NCBI RefSeq assembly: GCF_036231905.1
Contig: NZ_JAZARE010000009.1
Coordinates: 232,409 to 296,408 of the forward strand
Direction: 5' to 3'
DNA: 64,000 bases
DNA from: CAMLIZ01 sp036231905
GTDB taxonomy: Bacteria; Pseudomonadota; Gammaproteobacteria; Burkholderiales; Burkholderiaceae_C
Of the stretch, positions 17,555-25,495 are shown piece by piece (positions within the stretch are counted from its first letter, which is position 1; the number at the start of each line of letters is the position of its first letter). The notes under the pieces are model-generated. The model saw only the letters and a list, made by a program, of their open reading frames with translations. It had not been told where the DNA came from and did not search any database. A program made the translations under genes and the position numbers.

Positions 17555-19536
17555 ACCTGGCCGCCTACTTCCGCTCCGCCGGCCGGCGCAACGAGGGCCC
17601 GCTCGCGCGCTACAGCGACCTGCTGCTGGTGGCCGGCGTGGTGGCCATCGTGGCGCTGATGGTGCTGCCGCTGCCGGCGGTGATGATCGACCTGCTGGTG
17701 GCGGTGAACATCGCCATCGGCCTGATGCTGCTGCTGCTGGCGATCTACATCGCCTCCCCGCTGGAGTTCTCGGTGTTCCCGAGCGTGCTCCTCATCACCA
17801 CGCTGTTCCGGCTCTCGCTGGCCATCGCCACCACCCGCATGATCCTGCTCGAAGGCCATGCGGGCCACATCATCGACACGTTCGGCAAGATGGTGGCCGG
17901 CGGCAACCTGGTGGTGGGCCTGGTGGTGTTCCTGATCATCACGGTGGTGCAGTTCATCGTGATCGCCAAGGGCGCCGAGCGGGTGGCCGAGGTGGCCGCG
18001 CGCTTCACGCTGGACGCCATGCCCGGCAAGCAGCTGTCGATCGACTCCGACCTGCGCTCCGGCCTGATCGACAAGGACGAAGCCAAGCGCAAGCGCCGCG
18101 AGCTCGAGCAGGAAAGCAAGCTGCACGGCAGCCTCGACGGCGCGATGAAGTTCGTCAAGGGCGACGCCATCGCGGGCATCGTCATCATCATCATCAACCT
18201 GCTGGGCGGCCTGGCCGTGGGCGTGCTGCAGCAGGGCATGGACATGGGCAGCGCGATGGTGAAGTACTCCATCCTCACCATCGGTGACGGCATGGTGTCG
18301 CAGATCCCGGCACTGCTGGGCGCCATGTCGGCCGGCCTGATCGTCACCCGCACCGCCGACGAAGACCACCGCCACCTGGGCGATGCGATCCGCCAGCAGC
18401 TGGTGGCCAAGCCCCGTGTGCTGCTGGTGGCCGGCGGCCTGTGTTTCCTGTTCGCGCTGGTGCCGGGCTTTCCGGGCGCGGTGTTCGTGGGGCTGGGTGT
18501 CACGGTGGCCGGGCTGGGCGCACTCGGCATGCCGCTGCTGCGTGAGCGCTTCGAGCGCCTGTCTCGCCCGGCGCTGGAGGCGGTGAGCCGCAAGCCGCGC
18601 GAAGACCAGGAGCAGGTGCTCGCCACCGCGCTGCCCGAACCGCGCCCGGCGGTGCCCCTGCTGCTGGAGCTGCCGGCCGCCGCGCTGCATGGCGACGAGG
18701 GCCCGCAGCTGATGCAGGCACTGCACCAGGTGCTGGAGCATTACCAGCTCACCCTCGGGCTCAACCTGCCGCGCATCAGCGTGCACGGCCGCACCGAGGC
18801 GCTGGCCGGCTCTGCCGATGCGCCGGCCTGGCAGCTGCTGGCCTATGAAGTGCCGATCGCCAAGGGCGACCTGCCGGAGACCGGGCGTGCCCAGGCGCTG
18901 GCCGAAGCCACGCGCCAGGCGCTGCGCCGCCACGCCGCGCTGTTCCTCGGCATCCAGGAGACCAGCGCGCTGCTCACGCGCGCCAGCGCCGACTATCCCG
19001 AGGTGGTGAAGGAGGTGATGCGCGCGCTGCCGATGCAGCGGGTGGCCGACATCCTGCGCCGTCTGGTGGAAGAGGAAGTGCCGATCCGCCACCTGCGCGA
19101 CGTGCTGGAGACGCTGGCCGACGTGGGCCAGCGCGAGAAGGACGTGCACACCCTCACCGAATTCGCCCGCATCGCGCTCAAGCGCCAGATCAGCCACCGC
19201 CACGCCCCCGACGGCCAGCTGCGCGCGCTGCTGCTCGCGCCCGAGCTGGAGAACCAGCTGCGCGACAGCGCGCGGGTGTCCGGCGGCGTGCACCAGCTGG
19301 CGCTGGACCCGGCCACCGCGCAGGCCGTGCTGGACCAGTTCAACGCCGCCATCCGGACCCACCAGCCCGACGCCATCGTGGCCCCGGTGGACCTGCGGCG
19401 CCACCTGCGCAAGCTGATCGAGCCGGATGCCTTCGACACGCCAGTGCTGTCGTACCAGGAGCTCATGCCCACCCTGAAGCTGGACCTGCTGCACCGCGTG
19501 GGCCTGCCCGGCGCGCCGATGCTGGAGGCGGCCTGA
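17551..19536 (+). CDS. sctV: Type III secretion export-gate protein SctV (YscV/FlhA family)
   Basis: The 661-residue protein has the N-terminal FHIPEP membrane domain with about eight helices (PSVLLITTLFRLSLAIATTRMIL; GKQLSIDSDLRSGLID; GDAIAGIVIIIINLLGG; GDGMVSQIPALLGAMSAGLIVTR). A cytoplasmic part of about 330 residues follows and forms the nonameric ring that receives chaperone-substrate complexes. LPRISV and the C-terminal VLSYQEL are typical of the family. It is translationally coupled to the lytic transglycosylase and followed by sctC after 40 bases. Confidence 0.96.
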   Translation: MNLAAYFRSAGRRNEGPLARYSDLLLVAGVVAIVALMVLPLPAVMIDLLVAVNIAIGLMLLLLAIYIASPLEFSVFPSVLLITTLFRLSLAIATTRMILLEGHAGHIIDTFGKMVAGGNLVVGLVVFLIITVVQFIVIAKGAERVAEVAARFTLDAMPGKQLSIDSDLRSGLIDKDEAKRKRRELEQESKLHGSLDGAMKFVKGDAIAGIVIIIINLLGGLAVGVLQQGMDMGSAMVKYSILTIGDGMVSQIPALLGAMSAGLIVTRTADEDHRHLGDAIRQQLVAKPRVLLVAGGLCFLFALVPGFPGAVFVGLGVTVAGLGALGMPLLRERFERLSRPALEAVSRKPREDQEQVLATALPEPRPAVPLLLELPAAALHGDEGPQLMQALHQVLEHYQLTLGLNLPRISVHGRTEALAGSADAPAWQLLAYEVPIAKGDLPETGRAQALAEATRQALRRHAALFLGIQETSALLTRASADYPEVVKEVMRALPMQRVADILRRLVEEEVPIRHLRDVLETLADVGQREKDVHTLTEFARIALKRQISHRHAPDGQLRALLLAPELENQLRDSARVSGGVHQLALDPATAQAVLDQFNAAIRTHQPDAIVAPVDLRRHLRKLIEPDAFDTPVLSYQELMPTLKLDLLHRVGLPGAPMLEAA

Positions 19537-19576
19537 GCCGGATCAAAAAGACCAGAGACAACCACCGAACAACAAC

Positions 19577-21355
19577 ATGCGCTTTCCTCACCGTTTGCTG
19601 CTGGCCGCCTGTTTCCTGGCCAGCGCCCTGGGCGCCTCGGCCGCGCCGATCCCCTTCGACGACCGCAACCTCTCGCTCACCGCGCGCGAGCAGCCGATCG
19701 CTTCCTTCCTGCAGGACCTGTTCGGCCAGCTCGACCTGCCGGTGAGCGTGAGCCCCAGCGTGAAGGGCCAGGTCAGCGGCAGCTTCAGCGGCCCGGCGCA
19801 AAAGGTGCTGCGCGACGTGTCGCGCTCCTTCGGGCTGGTGACCTACTTCGATGGCTCGGTGGTGCACGTGGTGTCCGCCGGTGACATCACCAGCCGCACG
19901 CTGAACGTCACGCCCAAGGTGGGCGAACGCGTGCAGCGCGCGGTGCAGGAGGCCCGGCTCACCGATGCACGCAACACCTTGCGCCTGTCCCGCGACGGCA
20001 GCCTGGTGGCCACCGGCACGCGACGCTTCATCGAGCAGGTGGAGGAGTTCCATCGCTCGGCCCAGGCGGCCAACGCGGTGAGCCCGCCGCTGGGCTTCCG
20101 GGTCTTCTACCTGCGTTATGCCTGGGCCCAGGACGTGAGCGTGGCCTTCGGTGGCCGCCAGGTGGTGGTGCCCGGCGTGGCCAGCATCCTGCGCTCGCTG
20201 GTCACCAGTGGTGCGCGCCAGAACGTGGCGGTGGGTGGCGAGCAGCTGCTGCGGCCCACGCAACCCAAGCTGCGCGGCCAGGGCCTGGCGGCGGTCGGCG
20301 CGGGCGCAAACAACAACAAGCTCGGCACGCTCGGCCTGAACGATGGCAGCGGGGCGCAGGCCGGCAACGGCGTGGCCGATGCACTCCTCGCGGCCTACGG
20401 TGCCGGCGCCAGTGGCACCGACGCGGCGCAGGCCGCGGTGCGGCTGGGTGACACGAACCAGGTGCGCATCGAAGCCGACCAGCGCCTGAATGCGGTGATC
20501 GTGCGCGACGCCCCCGAGCGCCTGGCGCAGTACGAGCAGCTGGTGTCCGCGCTCGACGTGGAGCCCCAGTCGCTGGAGATCGAGGCCACCATCATCGACG
20601 TGAACACCGAGCGCCTGCGCGAGCTGGGCATCAACTGGCGCTGGAGCAATGCCGGTTATGGCGCCGGCTTCGGCACGGTGACGCCGCAGCCGCCGGGCCG
20701 CGGCGGTTTTGTCTCCGCCGTGCTGGGTGATGCCGGCCAGTTCGTCGCGCGCATCAATGCGCTGCAGTCCGATGGCGCGGCGCGCATCGTGTCCAGCCCG
20801 CAGGTGGTGACCCTGTCCAACGTGGAGGCGGTGTTCGACAACAGCCAGACCTTCTACGTGAAGGTTGCCGGCCGCGAGGAGGTGGACCTATTCAACGTGT
20901 CGGCCGGCACCAACCTGCGCGTGACCCCGCACGTGTTCAAGGACAAGGACAAGGTGCGCATCAAGCTGCTGGTCAACATCGAGGACGGCAGCATCACCGC
21001 CCGCAACATCGACAACCTGCCGGTGGTGGAGCGCTCCGCCGTCAACACCCAGGCGCTGATCCAGGAAGGCGAGAGCCTGCTCATCGGTGGCCTGGTGCGC
21101 GAGAGCAGCGGCAGCAACGTCGACAAGATCCCGGTGCTGGGCGACATCCCGGTGGTGGGCAACCTCTTCAAGACCCGCAACGACAGCCGCGGCAGGGTGG
21201 AGCGCATGTTCCTGATCTCGCCGCGCCTTGCCGCCCCCGGCCGGGCTGCGGCGGCCGCCGCCAAGGCGCTGGAGGCGGCGCCGCCGCAGGCCGGCCAGCC
21301 CGCCGCACCCGCCCCCGCCCCGCGCACCGAGTACATGCCCGCAGGAGAACGCTGA
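19577..21355 (+). CDS. sctC: Type III secretion outer-membrane secretin SctC
   Basis: The 592-residue protein has a signal peptide (1-22), N0/N1 domains (LTAREQPIASFLQDLFGQLDLPVSVSPSVKGQVSG), a linker rich in Gly/Ala/Asn, an N3 domain (ADQRLNAVIVRDAPERLAQYEQLVSALD) and a C-terminal secretin barrel. The barrel contains ATIIDVNTERLRELGINWRW, VVTLSNVEAVFDN and ESLLIGGLVRE...IPVLGDIPVVGNLFKT. It forms the outer-membrane ring of the injectisome. Its C-terminal Ala/Pro tail could bind a pilotin, but no pilotin gene is obvious here. Confidence 0.95.
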   Translation: MRFPHRLLLAACFLASALGASAAPIPFDDRNLSLTAREQPIASFLQDLFGQLDLPVSVSPSVKGQVSGSFSGPAQKVLRDVSRSFGLVTYFDGSVVHVVSAGDITSRTLNVTPKVGERVQRAVQEARLTDARNTLRLSRDGSLVATGTRRFIEQVEEFHRSAQAANAVSPPLGFRVFYLRYAWAQDVSVAFGGRQVVVPGVASILRSLVTSGARQNVAVGGEQLLRPTQPKLRGQGLAAVGAGANNNKLGTLGLNDGSGAQAGNGVADALLAAYGAGASGTDAAQAAVRLGDTNQVRIEADQRLNAVIVRDAPERLAQYEQLVSALDVEPQSLEIEATIIDVNTERLRELGINWRWSNAGYGAGFGTVTPQPPGRGGFVSAVLGDAGQFVARINALQSDGAARIVSSPQVVTLSNVEAVFDNSQTFYVKVAGREEVDLFNVSAGTNLRVTPHVFKDKDKVRIKLLVNIEDGSITARNIDNLPVVERSAVNTQALIQEGESLLIGGLVRESSGSNVDKIPVLGDIPVVGNLFKTRNDSRGRVERMFLISPRLAAPGRAAAAAAKALEAAPPQAGQPAAPAPAPRTEYMPAGER

Positions 21356-21357
21356 CC

Positions 21358-22518
21358 ATGGCCGCTGCCGCCGTTGCCCCTTCCGACACCGTGTTCGAGC
21401 TGCGCGTGCTCGACGGGCAGCAGCGGGGCGCCAGCGCGCAGATGCCGGCGTCAGGCACCTTCGAGATCGGCGGGCTGCTGTCCGCAGGCTGCGACGTGCA
21501 GCTGCGCGACCCGCAGATCGGCGAGGCGCGTGTGCGGGTCATGCTGCTCGGCGCGGCCGGTGCACGCATCGAGGTGCTGGCCGGCGAGGTGAAGGTCAAC
21601 GGCAAGCCGGTGCCTGCCGGTGAACAGGTGGCCTGGCCCTTGTACGTGCCCTTGCGACTGGGTGGCACGGTGTTGGCACTGGGCGAGCCGGACAGCGCGC
21701 AATGGCAGTTGCCGATGCTGGTGGCCGACGGGCCCGGCGTGGCCACGCCAGCCGCTGCCGAGCCGGTCGCAGCGCGCCGCATCGAAGCCCCATCCACCGC
21801 CACGGTCACTGCCACACACAGGCGCCGTCCCGAAACCTGGGTGGCGCTGGGTGGGGCGGCCCTGGTGCTGGTGGCCGCGGCCTTGTGGCTGCTGAGCCAG
21901 CTGCTCACGCCGCGCCCGGTGGCCGGCCCCGATGCGCAGCAGCGCACCGTGCGCTTGCTCATGCTCACGCCGGGCTTTGAAGGGCTGAAGGTCGAAGCCG
22001 GGGTGCAAGGCCCGGTGGTGCGTGGGCACCTCGGCACCCAGACCGAACGCGACCGCCTGCAGCGGCTGCTGGCCGACAACGGCCTGGCTGGCGTGCAGCT
22101 GGAGGTGTGGACCGGCGAACAGCTGGCCACGGCCGTGGCCGATGTGTTCCGTGTGCAGGGCGTCACCGCGCAGGCCCAGGGCGATTCGGCGGGCCAGGTG
22201 ACGGTGCGCACCCAGGAGCCCGACGCCGCCCGCCTGGAGCGCGCCGCCGCCACGGCGCGTCGCGACGTGGCCGGCCTGGCGAGCCTCACGCTGCAGAACC
22301 GGCCACCCGCGCCGCCGCCCGAGAACGTGCCGGTGGTGGACGACCCCGGCAAGCGCATCGCTTCCATCGTGCCCGGCGAAAGCGCCTACGTGGTCACCGC
22401 CGACGGCACCCGGTATTTCGTGGGCGCACTGCTGCCCACCGGCCACCGCATCGAGGCCATCGAAGCAGGCCGTGTGCAGCTGGCACGCGGCCGCGAACAC
22501 AGCGAACTCAGTTTCTGA
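21358..22518 (+). CDS. sctD: Type III secretion inner-membrane ring protein SctD
   Basis: The 386-residue protein has a cytoplasmic FHA-like domain (residues 10-115: FELRVLDGQQRGASAQMP...FEIGGL). One membrane helix (about 162-182, WVALGGAALVLVAAALWLLSQLL) precedes a periplasmic part with BON/ring-building folds (LMLTPGFEGLKVEAGVQGPVVRGHLGTQTERDRLQRLLADN). The C-terminal segment SIVPGESAYVVTADGTRYFVGALLPTGHRIEAI is also typical. Together with SctJ it forms the inner ring. It starts two bases after sctC. Confidence 0.92.
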   Translation: MAAAAVAPSDTVFELRVLDGQQRGASAQMPASGTFEIGGLLSAGCDVQLRDPQIGEARVRVMLLGAAGARIEVLAGEVKVNGKPVPAGEQVAWPLYVPLRLGGTVLALGEPDSAQWQLPMLVADGPGVATPAAAEPVAARRIEAPSTATVTATHRRRPETWVALGGAALVLVAAALWLLSQLLTPRPVAGPDAQQRTVRLLMLTPGFEGLKVEAGVQGPVVRGHLGTQTERDRLQRLLADNGLAGVQLEVWTGEQLATAVADVFRVQGVTAQAQGDSAGQVTVRTQEPDAARLERAAATARRDVAGLASLTLQNRPPAPPPENVPVVDDPGKRIASIVPGESAYVVTADGTRYFVGALLPTGHRIEAIEAGRVQLARGREHSELSF

Positions 22519-22542
22519 CCGACCACCCTGAAGGAGACCCGC

Positions 22543-22854
22543 ATGAGCAATTCCATCAACCCCCTGTCGCTGATGGCCACCGCGCCGCTGAACACCACCA
22601 AGTCGGCCCAGGGCAGCAGCGGGGGCAGCAGCAGCTGGTTCGAGGCCATGGCCGATGCCTGGGGCAAGACCCTGGACAGCGAAGCCGGCCGCATCGAGGA
22701 GATGTCCAACGACATCAGCGCCGGCAATGACCGGCCCGAGGCGATCACCGCGCTCACCGCGGAGACGCTGAAATTCAGCTTCCTGTCGAACAGCTCGCAC
22801 ACCGCGCTGTCGTCGGTGGGTACCGCGCTCGAAACCATGGCGCGCAAGCAATAA
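22543..22854 (+). CDS. sctF: Putative needle subunit SctF
   Basis: This 103-residue, largely helical protein lies between sctD and the inner-rod gene, where YscF-type needles are encoded. It has a Ser/Gly-rich segment (AQGSSGGSSS, about residues 22-31), then a helix-turn-helix region with AETLKFSFLSNSSHTALSSVGTALETMARKQ at the C-terminus. That end resembles the needle family pattern of a hydrophobic C-terminal helix. It is about 20 residues longer than usual needle subunits. GAAGGAGA precedes the start. Identity rests as much on gene order as on sequence. Confidence 0.72.
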   Translation: MSNSINPLSLMATAPLNTTKSAQGSSGGSSSWFEAMADAWGKTLDSEAGRIEEMSNDISAGNDRPEAITALTAETLKFSFLSNSSHTALSSVGTALETMARKQ

Positions 22855-22880
22855 GCCGATTCCACTGAAAGGAGATCCGC

Positions 22881-23291
22881 ATGTCGATCGAACTTTCAGC
22901 CGCAGCGCTGGCCGCGTCGCCGGCGGCGCTGCCACCGTCGGGCGTGCAGGCCGGCTACGGCGTGTCGCTCACCGATCTGTCGGGCTTCCACGAGGCGCTG
23001 CGCAATGCGCAGGCGCGGGGTGGCGAGAGCCAGCTGCAGGCGCAGGCCAACAGCCGTGTCACGCCCGCGGTGCAGGCGTTGTTCCAGCCGCTGGAGCACA
23101 TCAATGGCGAAGCGGCCCAGCTGCACACCGCGGCCAACAGCGCCGCCGCCGCCGGCCAGAGCCTCACGCCGGGCGAGATGGTGATGCTGACCGTGCGCTG
23201 CCAGGAGTTCATGTTCCATTGCCAGCTCACCTCGAACATCGCCAACCGCGCGTCCGATGGCCTGCAGCAGCTGTTCCGCCAGCAGTCCTGA
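22881..23291 (+). CDS. sctI: Type III secretion inner-rod protein SctI
   Basis: This 136-residue protein has an Ala-rich N-terminus and a C-terminal pattern (LTPGEMVMLTVRCQEFMFHCQLTSNIANRASDGLQQLFRQQ) that matches YscI/PrgJ inner-rod proteins, where the C-terminal helix is conserved. These proteins form the rod or adapter linking the needle to the export gate. AAAGGAGA lies upstream of the ATG. Two cysteines in the conserved helix are unusual for an exported rod subunit. Confidence 0.85.
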   Translation: MSIELSAAALAASPAALPPSGVQAGYGVSLTDLSGFHEALRNAQARGGESQLQAQANSRVTPAVQALFQPLEHINGEAAQLHTAANSAAAAGQSLTPGEMVMLTVRCQEFMFHCQLTSNIANRASDGLQQLFRQQS

Positions 23292-23316
23292 CAACCGTGC
23301 AAAGAGGAGTGGTGCC

Positions 23317-24102
23317 ATGTCGATCGCAAGGGGTGTAGTGCGGCTGCTGGTGCCGGCCGCGGCGGCCCTGCTGCTGGCCGCCTGCGGCATGCAGGACCTG
23401 TACACCGAGCTCAGCGAGCAGCAGGCCAACGAGATGGTCGCGGTGCTGCGCAACGCCGGCCTGAATGCGCAGAAGGAGTTGCGTGACGGCAAGACCTTTG
23501 CCGTCACTGCACGGCAGAGCGAGTTCTCCCGCGCCGTCACCGTGCTGCATGCCAGCGGCTATCCGCGCGACACCTTCGACAGCATGGGCCGGGTGTTCAA
23601 GAAGGAGGGTTTTGTCTCCTCTCCGCTGGAAGAGCGCGCCCGCCTGATCCATGCGCTGTCGCAGGAGATCGCCAACACGATCGCGCACATCGACGGCGTG
23701 GTGGTGGCCCGGGTGCACCTGGCCGTGCCGGAGAAGGACCCGCTGGTGGACAAGCCGCATCCGGCGGCGGCTTCGGTCTTCATCAAGCACCGCGCGGGCA
23801 AGGACCTGTCGGGCAGCGTGGGGCAGATCAAGGCGCTGGTGGTCAACGGGGTCGAAGGGCTACCCTACGACAACGTCACCGTGGCCCTGTTCCCCGCCGA
23901 GCCCTGGCCGGAAAACGGCATGCCGGCGCCGACGGCGGCCGCACCCGCCGCGCCGCTGGACACCGCGCTGGCCGCGCTCGCGGGCGGGGGTGGCGTGGTG
24001 GCCCTGGGCGGTGGCGGCTTCTGGGCCTGGCGGCGGCGCCAGCCGGTGCGCGCCGACGTGGCCACCAAGCGCCGCGTGCCGGCACCGAAGGCGCCGGCAT
24101 GA
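23317..24102 (+). CDS. sctJ: Type III secretion inner-membrane ring lipoprotein SctJ
   Basis: This 261-residue YscJ/FliF-family protein has a signal peptide with a lipobox (LLLAACGMQDLYTELSEQQANEMVAVL). It continues with the ring-building domains (GYPRDTFDSMGRVFKKEGFVSSPLEERARL; IDGVVVARVHLAVPEKDP; PAAASVFIKHRAG). A C-terminal membrane helix follows (LAGGGGVVALGGGGFWAW), then a basic tail. The ATG at 23317 follows AAAGAGGAG and starts the signal peptide; an upstream in-frame codon at 23257 is rejected. Confidence 0.95.
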   Translation: MSIARGVVRLLVPAAAALLLAACGMQDLYTELSEQQANEMVAVLRNAGLNAQKELRDGKTFAVTARQSEFSRAVTVLHASGYPRDTFDSMGRVFKKEGFVSSPLEERARLIHALSQEIANTIAHIDGVVVARVHLAVPEKDPLVDKPHPAAASVFIKHRAGKDLSGSVGQIKALVVNGVEGLPYDNVTVALFPAEPWPENGMPAPTAAAPAAPLDTALAALAGGGGVVALGGGGFWAWRRRQPVRADVATKRRVPAPKAPA

Positions 24103-24136
24103 GGGCTCAGGCACCAGGCTCGCGGAGGGCGGCCCG

Positions 24137-24718
24137 ATGAGCTTGCATGAGCTGCAGGCCGCCCGCGAGCGCCGGGCCCGCCGTGCCGCGGTGGCGGGCG
24201 CGCTGGCGCAGGTGCAGGGCCCGCATGAGACCCAGGCGCTGCCCTGGGCCGACCTGGCGCTGCTGCCCGACTGGTGCCTCTGGGCCAATGCGCGGCGTGC
24301 CCGCCTGGTGCGTGTGGCCGGTGCCTTGTTTGCCGCGCCGGGCATGCGGCTGTGGATCGATGCCGCACGCCTGCGTGCCGCGCGTGCGCTGGTGGGCGAC
24401 TGGATGTTCGACCGCGTGATGCACAGCCCCGAGCTGCCGGCGCAGGCGCCGGGTGTGCCCGGCAGCGGCGACCTGGCGCGCCTGTTCGACAACGCCGGCC
24501 GCGCGGTGCTGCTGGGCAGCCTGCCCGCGGCCTGGATGCGGGGTGTGGCCGCGCCGCGCCTGCCGGCTGCCGATGCCCAGCCGCCGCTGTGCCCCGCGGT
24601 GGTGGCGCGCCCGCTCACGGCGCTGGCGTTGCAGCTGCTGCAGCAGGAGGCCGAGGGTGCCGACCGCGTGGTGCTGCGCGAGCCGTCCTCCGAGCCGGCC
24701 GTGGAGGATACGAAATGA
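24137..24718 (+). CDS. sctK: Type III secretion sorting-platform protein SctK-like
   Basis: The 193-residue protein lies between sctJ and sctL, as YscK does. The sequence is poorly conserved, but WADLALLPDWCLWANARRARLVRVAGALFAAPGMRLWIDAARLRAARALVGDW resembles the SctK pattern of an aromatic N-terminal region followed by a helical domain. SctK connects the SctQ pods to the inner ring in the cytoplasm. The ATG at 24137 follows GGAGGG. The stop overlaps sctL by four bases (ATGA). Confidence 0.75.
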   Translation: MSLHELQAARERRARRAAVAGALAQVQGPHETQALPWADLALLPDWCLWANARRARLVRVAGALFAAPGMRLWIDAARLRAARALVGDWMFDRVMHSPELPAQAPGVPGSGDLARLFDNAGRAVLLGSLPAAWMRGVAAPRLPAADAQPPLCPAVVARPLTALALQLLQQEAEGADRVVLREPSSEPAVEDTK

Positions 24719-25359
24719 GCTACGTCGCCCTGTTCGCGACCGGCGACCTGAGCGTCGCGACCGACCGGCGCGTGCTGCCGCCTGGCGAAGTGCAGTCCTT
24801 GCAGCATGCGCAGGCGCTGGTGCAGGCGCTGCAGGCGCAGCGCGAGCTCGCCGATGCGCGCGCCCTGGCGGCGGCGGACAAGGCCCGGCGAGAAGGCTAC
24901 GCGAGCGGGTTCGCCGCCGGTGAAGCGGCTGCGCGCAAGCAGCTCGCCCAGGCCCAGGTCGACCTGGCCAGCCGTGCCCAGCGCGAGCGCGAGGCCCTGC
25001 GTGCGCAGACCGAAGCCACGGTGGCCATGCTGGCGCTGGAGGTGGTGCGCAAGCTCGCCGGTGAGATCGACGCCGCGGAGCTGGTGTCCGCACTGGCCCG
25101 CACCGCGGTGCAGCAGCTGATCGAGGACGAGCCGGTCACCCTGGTGGTGCACCCGGCCGTGGCGCGCCGTGTGCGCGAGCGCTGCCAGCGCGCCGCGGCC
25201 GGTGATGCCCGCTGGCCCACGGTGAGCGTGGAAGAGGACGCGACGCTCAAGCCTTTCGACTGCCGGCTGGTCACCCGCGCCGGCACCACCGTGGCCGGGC
25301 TGGACGCCCAGCTGCGCCGGCTGGAGACCGTGTGGGGCGATGCCGGAGGGCGGGTGTGA
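24715..25359 (+). CDS. sctL: Type III secretion stator protein SctL (YscL/FliH family)
   Basis: The 214-residue cytoplasmic protein has a long, Ala/Gln-rich coiled coil (about 30-95: QHAQALVQALQAQRELADARALAAADKARREGYASGFAAGEAAARK). A FliH-like C-terminal domain follows (MLALEVVRKLAGEI...LVSALARTAVQQLIEDEPVTLVVHPAVA; DCRLVTRAGTTVAGLDAQLRRLE). It joins the ATPase to the sorting platform and holds it as a stator. It is coupled to sctK. After it, the otherwise continuous operon is interrupted by a 136-base non-coding stretch. Confidence 0.9.
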   Translation: MSYVALFATGDLSVATDRRVLPPGEVQSLQHAQALVQALQAQRELADARALAAADKARREGYASGFAAGEAAARKQLAQAQVDLASRAQREREALRAQTEATVAMLALEVVRKLAGEIDAAELVSALARTAVQQLIEDEPVTLVVHPAVARRVRERCQRAAAGDARWPTVSVEEDATLKPFDCRLVTRAGTTVAGLDAQLRRLETVWGDAGGRV

Positions 25360-25495
25360 TGAGCGCAGCCCGGCCGCCCGAAGCCGCTCGCACCGCAGCG
25401 CGAAGCACGGGGGGTGGCCCCATGAGCCTCGCCCAACAGCCCGAAGAGGCGAATTCCCGCTTGGCGGGAACGCGCGCAGCGCGAAGGGTGCCCAA
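25360..25495. repeat. Non-coding spacer with direct and inverted repeats between sctL and sctN
   Basis: This is one of the few gaps in a run where neighbours overlap or nearly touch. It contains a 12-bp direct repeat CGCAGCGCGAAG at 25394-25405 and 25475-25486, each followed shortly by an ATG. It also has a 7-bp stem TTCCCGC/GCGGGAA (25454-25460, 25464-25470) with a TTG loop. The frame upstream of sctN is open through it, but the translation looks nothing like a SctN N-terminus. It may be an inserted short repeat element or an internal regulatory or processing site. Confidence 0.5.

Noticed and set aside
17488..19494. Long open frame on the minus strand inside sctV (668 codons)
   Set aside because: It is antisense to the certain sctV gene, has a His/Gln/Ala/Arg-rich composition expected from high-GC shadow frames and has no domain.
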